A stretch of 64,000 bases of DNA from contig NZ_BOPG01000004.1 in assembly GCF_016863635.1 (NCBI RefSeq), forward strand, positions 1-64,000. The letters run 5' to 3'. Position 1 is the stretch's first letter; every line of letters starts with the position of its first letter. Both the position numbers and the translations under genes were made by a program. A model generated the notes under the pieces. The model had not been told where the DNA came from. It saw nothing but the letters and a program-made list of their open reading frames with translations, and searched no databases. Source of the stretch: Virgisporangium aurantiacum. Lineage in GTDB: Bacteria; Actinomycetota; Actinomycetes; Mycobacteriales; Micromonosporaceae. Below are positions 36,192-43,759 of the stretch, piece by piece.

Positions 36192-36240
36192 TTAACACCT
36201 CCGATTCCTGTTTCGATCAGGTTTCCCGCCACGGAAACAC

Positions 36241-36269
36241 TTGTCAAGACGCGCTCAACCTGCGATAAA
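36241..36269 (+). promoter_or_regulatory. Promoter of the APC permease operon
   Basis: TTGTCA (36241-36246), a 17-base spacer and GATAAA (36264-36269) form a good vegetative promoter, 38 bases before the permease ATG, which has GGAGG upstream. The region also serves the divergent saccharopine-dehydrogenase-like gene and is a likely site for the co-encoded Lrp regulator. Confidence 0.6.
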
Positions 36270-36307
36270 CGCAGCAGGCTCCCCCCTCGGCCTGGAGGAC
36301 GGTACCC

Positions 36308-37825
36308 ATGACTACTACCTCGCCTGCTCCCGCCGTCGCCGGCAAAGGTCTCAAACTCGGCGCGATCGGCCTGCTTTCCAGCATCGTCATCGGTGTCGCG
36401 TCGACCGCGCCCGGCTACAGCCTGGCCGCCGTCCTCGGTGGCATCTCCGCGGAGGTCGGCGACAAGGCGCCGATCATCATGTTGATCGCCTTCGTCCCGA
36501 TCCTCTTCATCTCGTACGCCTACAAGTCGCTGAACGCCGAGACGCCCGACTGCGGCACCAACTTCACCTGGACCGCGAAGGTGTTCGGACCCCACGCCGG
36601 CTGGCTCAGCGGCTGGGCGTTGATCATGGCCGACATCATCGTGATGGCGTCGCTGGCCGAGATCGCCGCGCTCTACACGTACTCGCTGTTCGGCATCGAG
36701 GCGAGCGACGGCGCCGTGGTGGCGCTCGGCATCGTGTGGATCATCGGGATGACGTTCATCGCGTGGCGCGGCATCGAACTGTCGGCCCGCACGCAGTACT
36801 TCCTGCTGGCGGCCGAGCTGGCGATCCTGGCGATCTTCTCGGTCGTCGCGCTGTGGCAGGTGTACGCGGGCACCGCCGGCGACCAGGCGATCACGCCGTC
36901 GCTGTCGTGGTTCAACCCGGTCGGGCTGTCGTTCAGCGCGCTGTCCGCGGGCTTCCTCCTGGCCGTCTTCATCTACTGGGGCTGGGACTCGGCGGTCGCG
37001 GCCAACGAGGAGACGACCGACCCGCACGTGAACCCCGGTCGGGCGGCCGTGCTGTCGACGGTCGTGCTGGTGCTCACGTACGTCGTGGTGACGGTGGCGG
37101 CGCAGGCCTTCGCGGGCGTCGGCACCGAGGGCATCGGCCTGGCCAACCCGGAGCACACCGACGACGTGCTCGGCGTCACGGGCGAGGCGGCGATGGGCTC
37201 CTGGGGCGTCAAGCTGCTGATCATCGCGGTGCTCACCTCGGCCGCCGCGTCGACCCAGACGACGATCCTGCCCACCGCGCGCGGCACCCTGGCGATGGCC
37301 GCGTACAAGGCGCTGCCGGCCACGTTCGGGAGGATGAACCCGAGGTTCCAGACGCCGTCGGTGTCGACGTGGGCGATGGGCATCGTGTCGGCCGTGTTCT
37401 ACGGCGGGTTGTACTTCATCAGCACCGCGGCCATGTACGACCTGATCCTCTCGATCGGCCTGCTGATCGCGTTCTACTACGGCCTGACCGGCTTCACCTC
37501 CGCGTGGCGGTTCCGCTCGGAGATCGGCACCGGGGTGAAACCCGCCCTGCAGAAGGTGATCCTGCCGCTGCTCGGCGGATTGATCCTGTTCGCCGCGATG
37601 ATCCGCACCGGCATCGACCTGCTCGATCCGGAGAACAGCGAGACGACGATCCTGGGCATCGGCGGCGCGTTCGTGCTCGGCGTGGGGTCGATGCTGCTCG
37701 GCGTCGTCTTCATGATCGTCTGGAACGTCATGGCGCCGGCGTTCTTCCGGGGCGAAACGCTCCGATCCGACACGGTTGTCACGGAGACCGGGGAATTTGT
37801 CGGAACGGACGAGGCGGCATCCTGA
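36308..37825 (+). CDS. APC family amino acid/polyamine permease
   Basis: A 505-residue transporter of the amino acid-polyamine-organocation superfamily with about 12 membrane helices. It begins LKLGAIGLLSSIVIGVAST and APGYSLAAVLGG, the usual helix 1 unwound substrate region, and has IYWGWDSAVAANEE in helix 6. Substrate is likely an amine or amino acid used by the neighbouring enzymes. GGAGG precedes the ATG. It is followed after four bases by the lrp gene and then the aminotransferase. Confidence 0.92.
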   Translation: MTTTSPAPAVAGKGLKLGAIGLLSSIVIGVASTAPGYSLAAVLGGISAEVGDKAPIIMLIAFVPILFISYAYKSLNAETPDCGTNFTWTAKVFGPHAGWLSGWALIMADIIVMASLAEIAALYTYSLFGIEASDGAVVALGIVWIIGMTFIAWRGIELSARTQYFLLAAELAILAIFSVVALWQVYAGTAGDQAITPSLSWFNPVGLSFSALSAGFLLAVFIYWGWDSAVAANEETTDPHVNPGRAAVLSTVVLVLTYVVVTVAAQAFAGVGTEGIGLANPEHTDDVLGVTGEAAMGSWGVKLLIIAVLTSAAASTQTTILPTARGTLAMAAYKALPATFGRMNPRFQTPSVSTWAMGIVSAVFYGGLYFISTAAMYDLILSIGLLIAFYYGLTGFTSAWRFRSEIGTGVKPALQKVILPLLGGLILFAAMIRTGIDLLDPENSETTILGIGGAFVLGVGSMLLGVVFMIVWNVMAPAFFRGETLRSDTVVTETGEFVGTDEAAS

Positions 37826-37829
37826 ACCC

Positions 37830-38288
37830 ATGACTACGGAGTCCGTGCTCGACGAGACCAACAAACTCATCATCGAGCAACTGCAGCGCGACGGTCGGAT
37901 GTCGTACGCCGCCCTGGCGAAGGTGGTCGGCCTCTCCGAGGCGGCGGTGCGGCAGCGGGTGCAGCGGCTGCTCGACGGCAACGTCATGCAGATCGTCGCG
38001 GTCACCGATCCGCTGACGCTCGGGTTCACCCGCCAGGTGATGATCGGCATCAAGGTGACCGGCGACCTGCGCAGCGTCGCCGACGCGCTGGCCGCCGTTC
38101 CGGAGATCGACTATGTCGTCATGTGCGCCGGCGGGTACGACCTGCTTGCCGAAATGGTCTGCACCGACGACGACCACCTGCTCAAACTGCTCAACGACAC
38201 CGTACGGATGATCCCGGGCGTCACCGCGACCGAGACATTCGTGTACCTGAAACTCGCGAAACAGACCTACTCCTGGGGGACCCGATGA
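37830..38288 (+). CDS. Lrp/AsnC family transcriptional regulator
   Basis: A 152-residue regulator with the N-terminal helix-turn-helix (LDETNKLIIEQLQRDGRMSYAALAKVVGLSEAAVRQRVQRLLD) and C-terminal RAM ligand-binding domain (AVPEIDYVVMCAGGYDLLAEMVC). Lrp proteins form octamers and sense amino acids. Placed between the permease and aminotransferase and overlapping the latter by ATGA, it most likely controls this catabolic operon and the divergent genes. Confidence 0.93.
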   Translation: MTTESVLDETNKLIIEQLQRDGRMSYAALAKVVGLSEAAVRQRVQRLLDGNVMQIVAVTDPLTLGFTRQVMIGIKVTGDLRSVADALAAVPEIDYVVMCAGGYDLLAEMVCTDDDHLLKLLNDTVRMIPGVTATETFVYLKLAKQTYSWGTR

Positions 38289-39631
38289 GCGCACACGATC
38301 ACCTGTGGATGCACTTCAGCCGGCTGGCGGCCTACAAGGACACCCCGCCGCCGGTGATCGTGCGCGGTGAGGGCGCCTACATCTGGGACGCGCACGGCAA
38401 GCGCTACCTCGACGGCCTGGCCGGGCTGTTCGTGGTGCAGGTCGGCCACGGGCGGCAGGAGCTCGCGGACGCGATGGCCAAGCAGGCTGGCGAACTCGCG
38501 TACTTTCCCATCTGGTCGTACGCACACCCGTCCGCTATCGCCCTTGCCGAACGGCTGGCCACGCTGGCACCCGGCGACCTGAACCGGGTCTTCTTCACGG
38601 CCGGCGGTTCCGAGGCGGTCGAGAGCGCGTGGAAGCTCGCCCGGTCGTACTACCGGAAGGTCGGCAAGCCCGGAAAGCACAAGGTGATCTCGCGGCAGAT
38701 CGCCTACCACGGCACCACGATGGGCGCCCTGTCGATCACCGGCATCCCGGCCCTGAAGCAGGACTTCGAGCCGCTCGTGCCGTCGACGTTCCGGGTGCCG
38801 AACACGAACTACTACCGGCGCCCTTCTGGTTCGGGCGACACGCCCGAGGAGTTCGGCCGCTGGGCCGCCGACCGCATCGCCGAGGCCATCGAGCTGGAGG
38901 GCCCCGACACGGTGGCGGCCGTGTACCTGGAGCCGGTGCAGAACGCGGGCGGCTGCTACCCGCCGCCGCCCGGCTACTTCGAACGCGTCCGGGAGATCTG
39001 CGACCGCTACGACGTGCTCCTGGTGTCGGACGAGGTGATCTGCGCGTTCGGCCGGCTGGGCGAGTACTTCGGCGCCACGAGGTTCGGCTACCAGCCCGAC
39101 ATCATCACCTGTGCCAAGGGCCTCACCAGCGGATACATCCCGCTCGGCGCCATGATCGTGAGCGACCGCATCGCCCAGCCGTTCCTGGAGGGCACGTCGA
39201 CGTTCGCACACGGCATCACGTTCGGCGGCCACCCGGTGGGCGCCGCGGTCGCGATGGCCAATCTCGACCTCTTCGAACGCGAAGACCTCAACGGCCACGT
39301 GCGACGCAACCGCGACCTGTTCCGCTCCTACCTCGAACGCCTCTACGACCTCCCGATCGTCGGCGACGTCCGCGGCGACGGCTACTTCTACGGCATCGAG
39401 CTGGTCAAGGACAAGGAGACCAAGGAGACCTTCACCGCCGAGGAGTCCGAACGCCTGCTGCGCGGCTTCCTGTCGAAGGCGTTGTTCGACGCCGGCCTCT
39501 ACTGCCGGGCCGACGACCGTGGCGACCCCGTGGTGCAGCTCGCCCCGCCCCTGATCTGCGAGGAGTCGCACTTCGCCGAGATGGAACAGATCCTGCGCTC
39601 GGTCCTGACCGAGGCCTGGGCCCGCTTGTAG
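38285..39631 (+). CDS. Class III aminotransferase (putrescine--pyruvate type likely)
   Basis: A 448-residue PLP-dependent aminotransferase. The cofactor region has FFTAGGSEAVESAWKLARSY, AYHGTTMGALSITG, the Asp in VLLVSDEVICAFGRLGEYF, and the Schiff-base Lys in DIITCAKGLTSGYIPLGAM. It resembles SpuC-type putrescine-pyruvate transaminases, which give 4-aminobutanal for the dehydrogenase at 30907-32337. Other omega-amines remain possible. The gene overlaps lrp by four bases, and its stop abuts the stop of the convergent DUF3499 gene. Confidence 0.92.
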   Translation: MSAHDHLWMHFSRLAAYKDTPPPVIVRGEGAYIWDAHGKRYLDGLAGLFVVQVGHGRQELADAMAKQAGELAYFPIWSYAHPSAIALAERLATLAPGDLNRVFFTAGGSEAVESAWKLARSYYRKVGKPGKHKVISRQIAYHGTTMGALSITGIPALKQDFEPLVPSTFRVPNTNYYRRPSGSGDTPEEFGRWAADRIAEAIELEGPDTVAAVYLEPVQNAGGCYPPPPGYFERVREICDRYDVLLVSDEVICAFGRLGEYFGATRFGYQPDIITCAKGLTSGYIPLGAMIVSDRIAQPFLEGTSTFAHGITFGGHPVGAAVAMANLDLFEREDLNGHVRRNRDLFRSYLERLYDLPIVGDVRGDGYFYGIELVKDKETKETFTAEESERLLRGFLSKALFDAGLYCRADDRGDPVVQLAPPLICEESHFAEMEQILRSVLTEAWARL

Positions 39632-39982
39632 CTAGGCGGGCGGAATGACCCGGAGGTGGGCCCGACGACCGAGCCCGGCCGCCTCCGGATAGTCGCCCTG
39701 CCGCTGCACCGGCCGGGCCGCCTCGCGCACCGCGTCGGCGAGCGCGACCAGATCGTCGCTGGTCGGCGGTGGTGGCTCGAACTCGCCGTCGTGGCGGACC
39801 AGCTCCCAGCCGCGGGGCGTGGTGAGGCTGCGGGCGTGCGGCTCGCACAGGTCGTAGGAATGGGGTTCGGCGTACGAAGCCAGTGGCCCCACGACCGCGG
39901 TCGACTCCGCATACACGTACGTCAGCGTCGCGACCGGCAGCCTGGGGCAGCCGTTGCGGGAGCAGCGCCGTGGTGACCTCAC
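39632..39982 (-). CDS. DUF3499 family protein
   Basis: A 116-residue protein with the start VRSPRRCSRNGCPRLPVATLTYVYAEST and PHSYDLCEPHARSLTTPRGWELV, the fixed pattern of DUF3499. Cys/His residues (RRCSRNGC and DLCEPH) look like a small zinc site. It is an actinobacteria-wide conserved gene of unknown role, normally beside the zincin-like gene, as here. The GTG start is divergent from that gene. Confidence 0.9.
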   Translation of the reverse strand: MRSPRRCSRNGCPRLPVATLTYVYAESTAVVGPLASYAEPHSYDLCEPHARSLTTPRGWELVRHDGEFEPPPPTSDDLVALADAVREAARPVQRQGDYPEAAGLGRRAHLRVIPPA

Positions 39983-40079
39983 GGCGGAACGTTATCTCTC
40001 CCGGGTCCCACGAAAGGCCGAATGGCCCGCGACACGCCGTCGGTCGGCGTGCGGCCAGCCGCAGGCGGCGGGGCGTCGG

Positions 40080-40085
40080 TACGCT
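40080..40085 (+). promoter_or_regulatory. Candidate -10 (TACGCT) for leaderless zincin-like gene
   Basis: TACGCT ends six bases before the GTG at 40092, consistent with a leaderless start. No ribosome binding site is visible. Confidence 0.4.
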
Positions 40086-40091
40086 GGCGAT

Positions 40092-40541
40092 GTGAGTTCA
40101 CCTGATCGACGCAGCCGCGGGCCGGGGCGCCGCGGGCGCGATCGGCACGGCCGTGGCCTGCGGGGCCGCCTGGTGCCCGCTTCGGTGCCGTTGGCGCGCA
40201 CCCGCGCCGAGATCTTCGACGATCTGGTGCTCGACGCCGTCGAGGCGTTGGAGGGCCGGTTCGCCGGCGAACTGGCCGGCGTCGAGTTCGCGGTGGAAGA
40301 CGTCCCACCCGAGCTCAACGTGTACGACTCCGACGTGCTGGAAGACGGCGAGGTGCCGCTGGCCCGCCTGCTACCGGGCCGGCCCGGCCGGCAGGGTCTG
40401 CCGCCCCGGATCGTGCTCTACCGGCGTCCCCTGGAACTGCGTGCCAGCGACCGCGACGATCTCGCCGACCTCATCCACGACGTGATCGTCGAACAGGTGG
40501 CCAACCTGCTCGGCGTGAGCCCGGACGATCTCGATACATAG
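40092..40541 (+). CDS. Zincin-like metallopeptidase family protein (motif degenerate)
   Basis: A 149-residue member of the actinobacterial zincin-like family found beside DUF3499 (Rv3259 type). After a very basic start (RRSRGPGRRGRDRHGRGLRG) comes a globular domain with RIVLYRRPLELRA and DLADLIHDVIVEQVANLLGV. The usual HExxH zinc motif is reduced to HDVIV, so catalysis is doubtful. Length is normal. A GTG with TACGCT just upstream fits a leaderless start. It is convergent with whiB, with a shared hairpin between. Confidence 0.85.
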   Translation: MSSPDRRSRGPGRRGRDRHGRGLRGRLVPASVPLARTRAEIFDDLVLDAVEALEGRFAGELAGVEFAVEDVPPELNVYDSDVLEDGEVPLARLLPGRPGRQGLPPRIVLYRRPLELRASDRDDLADLIHDVIVEQVANLLGVSPDDLDT

Positions 40542-40544
40542 AAA

Positions 40545-40572
40545 GAACGCCCGCCACGAGGGGCGGGCGTTC
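40545..40572. terminator. Bidirectional terminator between zincin-like gene and whiB
   Basis: GAACGCCCGCC pairs with GGCGGGCGTTC around a six-base loop. On the minus strand it is followed by TTTCTAT, a usable U tract for whiB; on the plus strand it lies four bases after the zincin-like gene stop. Confidence 0.8.
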
Positions 40573-40574
40573 CA

Positions 40575-40832
40575 TCAGGCGGCGCGGCGCTTCAGCTTCC
40601 GCCGCTCGCGTTCCGAAAGCCCACCCCAGATTCCGAACCGCTCGTCTGAGCCGAGTGCGTACTCGAGGCACTCGGCGCGAACTTCACACCGGGTGCAGAT
40701 CCGCTTGGCCTCACGGGTGGAGCCGCCCTTCTCGGGGAAGAACGCCTCCGGGTCCGTCTGCGCGCACAGAGCGCGCTCCTGCCACTCCGGAGCGTTACCA
40801 AGCAGATCGGCCACTACGACCTGGCCGTCCAT
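40575..40832 (-). CDS. WhiB-family iron-sulfur transcription factor (WhiB2/WhmD type)
   Basis: An 85-residue WhiB protein with four [4Fe-4S] cysteines C23, C46, C49 and C55 (ALC, CTRCEVRAEC), the turn motif FGIWGG and a basic tail RERRKLKRRAA. WhiB2/WhmD controls septation together with sigma factor A; gene order beside the DUF3499 pair and the F420 genes supports this subgroup. AAGGAGG lies seven bases before the ATG. The upstream 300 bases contain a hairpin and a perfect palindrome, so it is likely strongly regulated. Confidence 0.93.
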   Translation of the reverse strand: MDGQVVVADLLGNAPEWQERALCAQTDPEAFFPEKGGSTREAKRICTRCEVRAECLEYALGSDERFGIWGGLSERERRKLKRRAA

Positions 40833-41135
40833 CAGCGTGCCTCCTTACTGCGCGCGCCGGTTGGACACCGGCGCAACCCCCCACGCGGAAGGCGCTTGTT
40901 CTGGTCTTTCTCTCGCGGTGACGTGTGTCCTACAGGTCCGATCGGTACGGTTTTGGGCCGAACCGAACGAACCTCCCCCGTGAAATTACACGCGTGTAAT
41001 GCGTGCATCGTCAAGCCGAACCTGATAATTAGGCCCGGTTGAGCATTGAATTCACAGGGTTGCCAGACTGCCACGCCGCACTGTTATCGACCCAGCACGG
41101 CCCCAGGTAACGCTCCACAGCGTGTAGTCACCCGC
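40833..41135. other. Intergenic whiB regulatory region (303 bases)
   Basis: No gene is supported. It holds the long whiB leader, with a GCGCCGG/CCGGCGC hairpin (40854-40874) just upstream of the ribosome binding site, repeated GTTCG units near 40955-40970 (minus strand), and the 16-bp palindrome at 40985-41000. The fbiC 3' end borders it without an obvious terminator. Confidence 0.5.
40985..41000. promoter_or_regulatory. 16-bp perfect palindrome upstream of whiB
   Basis: ATTACACGCGTGTAAT is a perfect AT-flanked dyad in very GC-rich DNA, about 150 bases upstream of the whiB start. The form TTACACnnGTGTAA suits a GntR- or TetR-like dimer; the regulator is unknown. Confidence 0.5.
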
Positions 41136-43649
41136 CTACGCGCGGGCATATGTGGTGGTCCGCTCCCGGGCGGGGCGCCCGGCCAGCGCGGCCATCGCGT
41201 GCAACTCCTGCACCGTCCGCAACGAGCCGTGGCCCGACCCCGCCATCCGCGAGATCGTCTCCTCCATCAGCGTGCCGCCGAGGTCGTTGGCGCCGCCGCG
41301 GAGCATCGTCGCGGTGCCCTCGTCGCCCAGCTTCACCCAGGAGCACTGGATGTTCGGGATCCGGCCGTGCAGCAGCACCCGGGCCATCGCGTGCACGGCC
41401 CGGTTGTCGCGCATCGTCGGCCCGGGCCGCGCGACGCCGGCCAGGTAGATCGGGGCATTGTGGTGGACGAACGGCAGCGCCACGAACTCGGTGAAGCCGC
41501 CGGTGCGGTCCTGCAGGTCGGCGAGCACCCGGAAATGGGTGAGCCAGTGCCGCGGCGAGTCGACGTGCCCGTACATCATCGTGGCGCTCGACCGCAGCCC
41601 CACCTCGTGCGCGGTGCCGACCACCTCGACCCAGGTGGCCGCCGGCAGCTTGCCCTTGGTGAGGATCCAGCGCACCTCGTCGTCGAGGATCTCGGCCGCG
41701 GTGCCGGGGATGGTGTCGAGGCCCGCCTCCTTCAACCCCACCAGCCACTCGCGCACCGACACGCCCGCCTTCGCCGACGCCGTCGCGATCTCCATCGGGC
41801 TGAACGCGTGCACGTGCATGCCGGGCACCCGCTCCTTGATCGCCCGCACGATGTTCGCGTAGATCGTGACGGGCAGCTTCGGGTCGATGCCGCCCTGCAG
41901 GCACACCTCGGTGGCGCCGGCCTGCCACGCCTCCTCGGCCCGGTCGGCGACCTCGTCGACCGACAGGCGGTAGGCGTCGGCGTCGCGCTCGCGCTGGGCG
42001 AACGCACAGAACCGGCAGCCCACGTAGCAGACGTTCGAGAAGTTGATGTTGCGGTTCACCACGTAGGTGACGTCGTCGCCGACGGTGTCGCGGCGCAGCC
42101 CGTCGGCAAGGCCCGCCAGCGCTTCGAGCGCCGGGCCGGTCGCGGTGAAAAGAGCCAGGGCAAGATCTTCATGTGACGCGGTGAGCAGCGCTCCCGGGTC
42201 CTTCTCCGCCAGCCGCAGGGCGGCCATCGCGTCGCCCTCGATGCGCTCGACCGGCTGCACCGCGTTCTTCACCTCGGCCCAGTCGCCGTACACCGAGTCG
42301 AAGTCACCGCGCCGGTCGCCGGTACGCCCGGCCACGTCGATGTCGACGTGCAGGTCGGTGCGGCCGATCGACTCGAAGCCGCCGTCGGGCTCCTGCCACG
42401 GCAGGCCGGTCGGATACGCCTTCTCGTTCGCCAGCCCGGTGGTGACGTCGATCAGCGCGGCGACGTGCGCGCCGAGGCGCGGGTCGAGCCACGGGTCGCC
42501 CTGCTTCGCGTAGCGCGGGTAGATCGTGAGCCGCTCGCGGAGTTCGAAGCCGGCCTCCGCCGACCTCTTCGCAAGCTCGTCGATCTGCGGCCAGGGGCGC
42601 TCGGGGTTGACGTGGTCGGGCGTCACCGGCGACACGCCGCCCCAGTCGTCGATGCCGGCCCGCAGGAGCAGCGCGTACTCGTCACCGATGAGGTTCGGCG
42701 GGGCCTGGATGCGCGCACCCGGGCCGAGCACGAGCCGGCCGACCGCGACGGTGGCCGCGAGGTCGTCCAACTCGGCGTCGGGCATGCCGCGCATGGCCGT
42801 GTCGGGCTTCGCCCGGAAGTTCTGGACGATGACCTCCTGGATGTGCCCGTACTCGCGGGCCAGCTGGCGGATCGCGAACAGCGACTCGGCCCGCTCGGTG
42901 AGGTTCTCGCCGATGCCGATCAGGATGCCGGTGGTGAACGGGACGTTGACCCGGCCGGCGTCCGCCAGCACCCGCAGCCGCACGGCGGGATCCTTGTCGG
43001 GCGAGCCGTAGTGCGGGCCGCCCTTCTCCGACCACAGCCGGGTGGCGGTGGTCTCCAGCATCATGCCCATGCTCGGCGCCACCGGCTTGAGCCGCTGCAG
43101 GTCGGCCCAGCTCATGACGCCGGGGTTGAGGTGCGGCAGGAGGCCGGTCTCCTCCAGCACGGCGATGGCCATCGCGCGCACGTAGTCGAGCGTGGAGTCG
43201 TAGCCGCGGGCGTCGAGCCACTCCTTCGCCTGCGGCCACCGGTCCTCGGGCCGGTCGCCGAGCGTGAACAGGGCCTCCTTGCAGCCCTGCGCGGCGCCCT
43301 CCTTGGCGATGGCGAGCACCTCGTCGCGGTCGAGGAACGCCGACGGCACCTTGTGCGGCACGGTGGCGAACGTGCAGTAGTGGCAGCGGTCGCGGCACAA
43401 CCGCGTCAGCGGGATGAAGACCTTCTTCGAGTAGGTGACCACGCCCGGCCGGCCGGCGTCGGCCAGGCCCGCGTCGCGCACGGCACCGGCGGCGGCGAGC
43501 AGGTCGTCGAGCGCCTCTCCGCGGGCGGCCAGGAGGACGGTCGCCTCGGTGACGTCGAGCGGGCTCCCGTCACGGGCTCTGCGCAGCGCCCGCCGCACGG
43601 CGGAACTGGGCTGGCCGGTCGGGATGGCGGCAGCGCGATCTTCTGGCAC
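41136..43649 (-). CDS. fbiC: F420 precursor synthase FbiC (FO synthase, CofG-CofH fusion)
   Basis: An 837-residue two-domain radical SAM enzyme making FO, the deazaflavin core of F420, from tyrosine and the riboflavin-pathway diaminouracil. The first (CofG-like) CxxxCxxC is CRDRCHYC at about residues 85-92; the second (CofH-like) is CYVGCRFC at about 541-548. Both domains are intact with normal length. I prefer this GTG because TAGGCT lies seven bases upstream; an in-frame GTG at 43682 would add 11 residues. It is separated from fbiA/fbiB by one unrelated membrane gene. Confidence 0.95.
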   Translation of the reverse strand: MPEDRAAAIPTGQPSSAVRRALRRARDGSPLDVTEATVLLAARGEALDDLLAAAGAVRDAGLADAGRPGVVTYSKKVFIPLTRLCRDRCHYCTFATVPHKVPSAFLDRDEVLAIAKEGAAQGCKEALFTLGDRPEDRWPQAKEWLDARGYDSTLDYVRAMAIAVLEETGLLPHLNPGVMSWADLQRLKPVAPSMGMMLETTATRLWSEKGGPHYGSPDKDPAVRLRVLADAGRVNVPFTTGILIGIGENLTERAESLFAIRQLAREYGHIQEVIVQNFRAKPDTAMRGMPDAELDDLAATVAVGRLVLGPGARIQAPPNLIGDEYALLLRAGIDDWGGVSPVTPDHVNPERPWPQIDELAKRSAEAGFELRERLTIYPRYAKQGDPWLDPRLGAHVAALIDVTTGLANEKAYPTGLPWQEPDGGFESIGRTDLHVDIDVAGRTGDRRGDFDSVYGDWAEVKNAVQPVERIEGDAMAALRLAEKDPGALLTASHEDLALALFTATGPALEALAGLADGLRRDTVGDDVTYVVNRNINFSNVCYVGCRFCAFAQRERDADAYRLSVDEVADRAEEAWQAGATEVCLQGGIDPKLPVTIYANIVRAIKERVPGMHVHAFSPMEIATASAKAGVSVREWLVGLKEAGLDTIPGTAAEILDDEVRWILTKGKLPAATWVEVVGTAHEVGLRSSATMMYGHVDSPRHWLTHFRVLADLQDRTGGFTEFVALPFVHHNAPIYLAGVARPGPTMRDNRAVHAMARVLLHGRIPNIQCSWVKLGDEGTATMLRGGANDLGGTLMEETISRMAGSGHGSLRTVQELHAMAALAGRPARERTTTYARA

Positions 43650-43656
43650 GTCTTGC

Positions 43657-43662
43657 AGCCTA
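43657..43662 (-). promoter_or_regulatory. Candidate -10 (TAGGCT) for leaderless fbiC
   Basis: TAGGCT on the minus strand ends seven bases before the GTG at 43649. The same hexamer precedes other genes in this window at similar spacing, supporting it as a real -10. Confidence 0.45.
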
Positions 43663-43714
43663 CGACGCAAGCCGGGTGCCACTATGCGACGCGCATCACC
43701 CCAGGAGACGCGGA

Positions 43715-43748
43715 AGCGGCCGCGGACCCTGTCGGGTCCACGGCCGCT
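43715..43748. terminator. Hairpin between the low-complexity membrane gene and fbiC
   Basis: AGCGGCCG-C-GGACCC pairs with GGGTCC-A-CGGCCGCT around TGTC, with only one mismatch. It follows the 43760 stop on the minus strand by 11 bases and is followed by TTCC. Confidence 0.7.
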
Positions 43749-43759
43749 CCGGGTTTACG

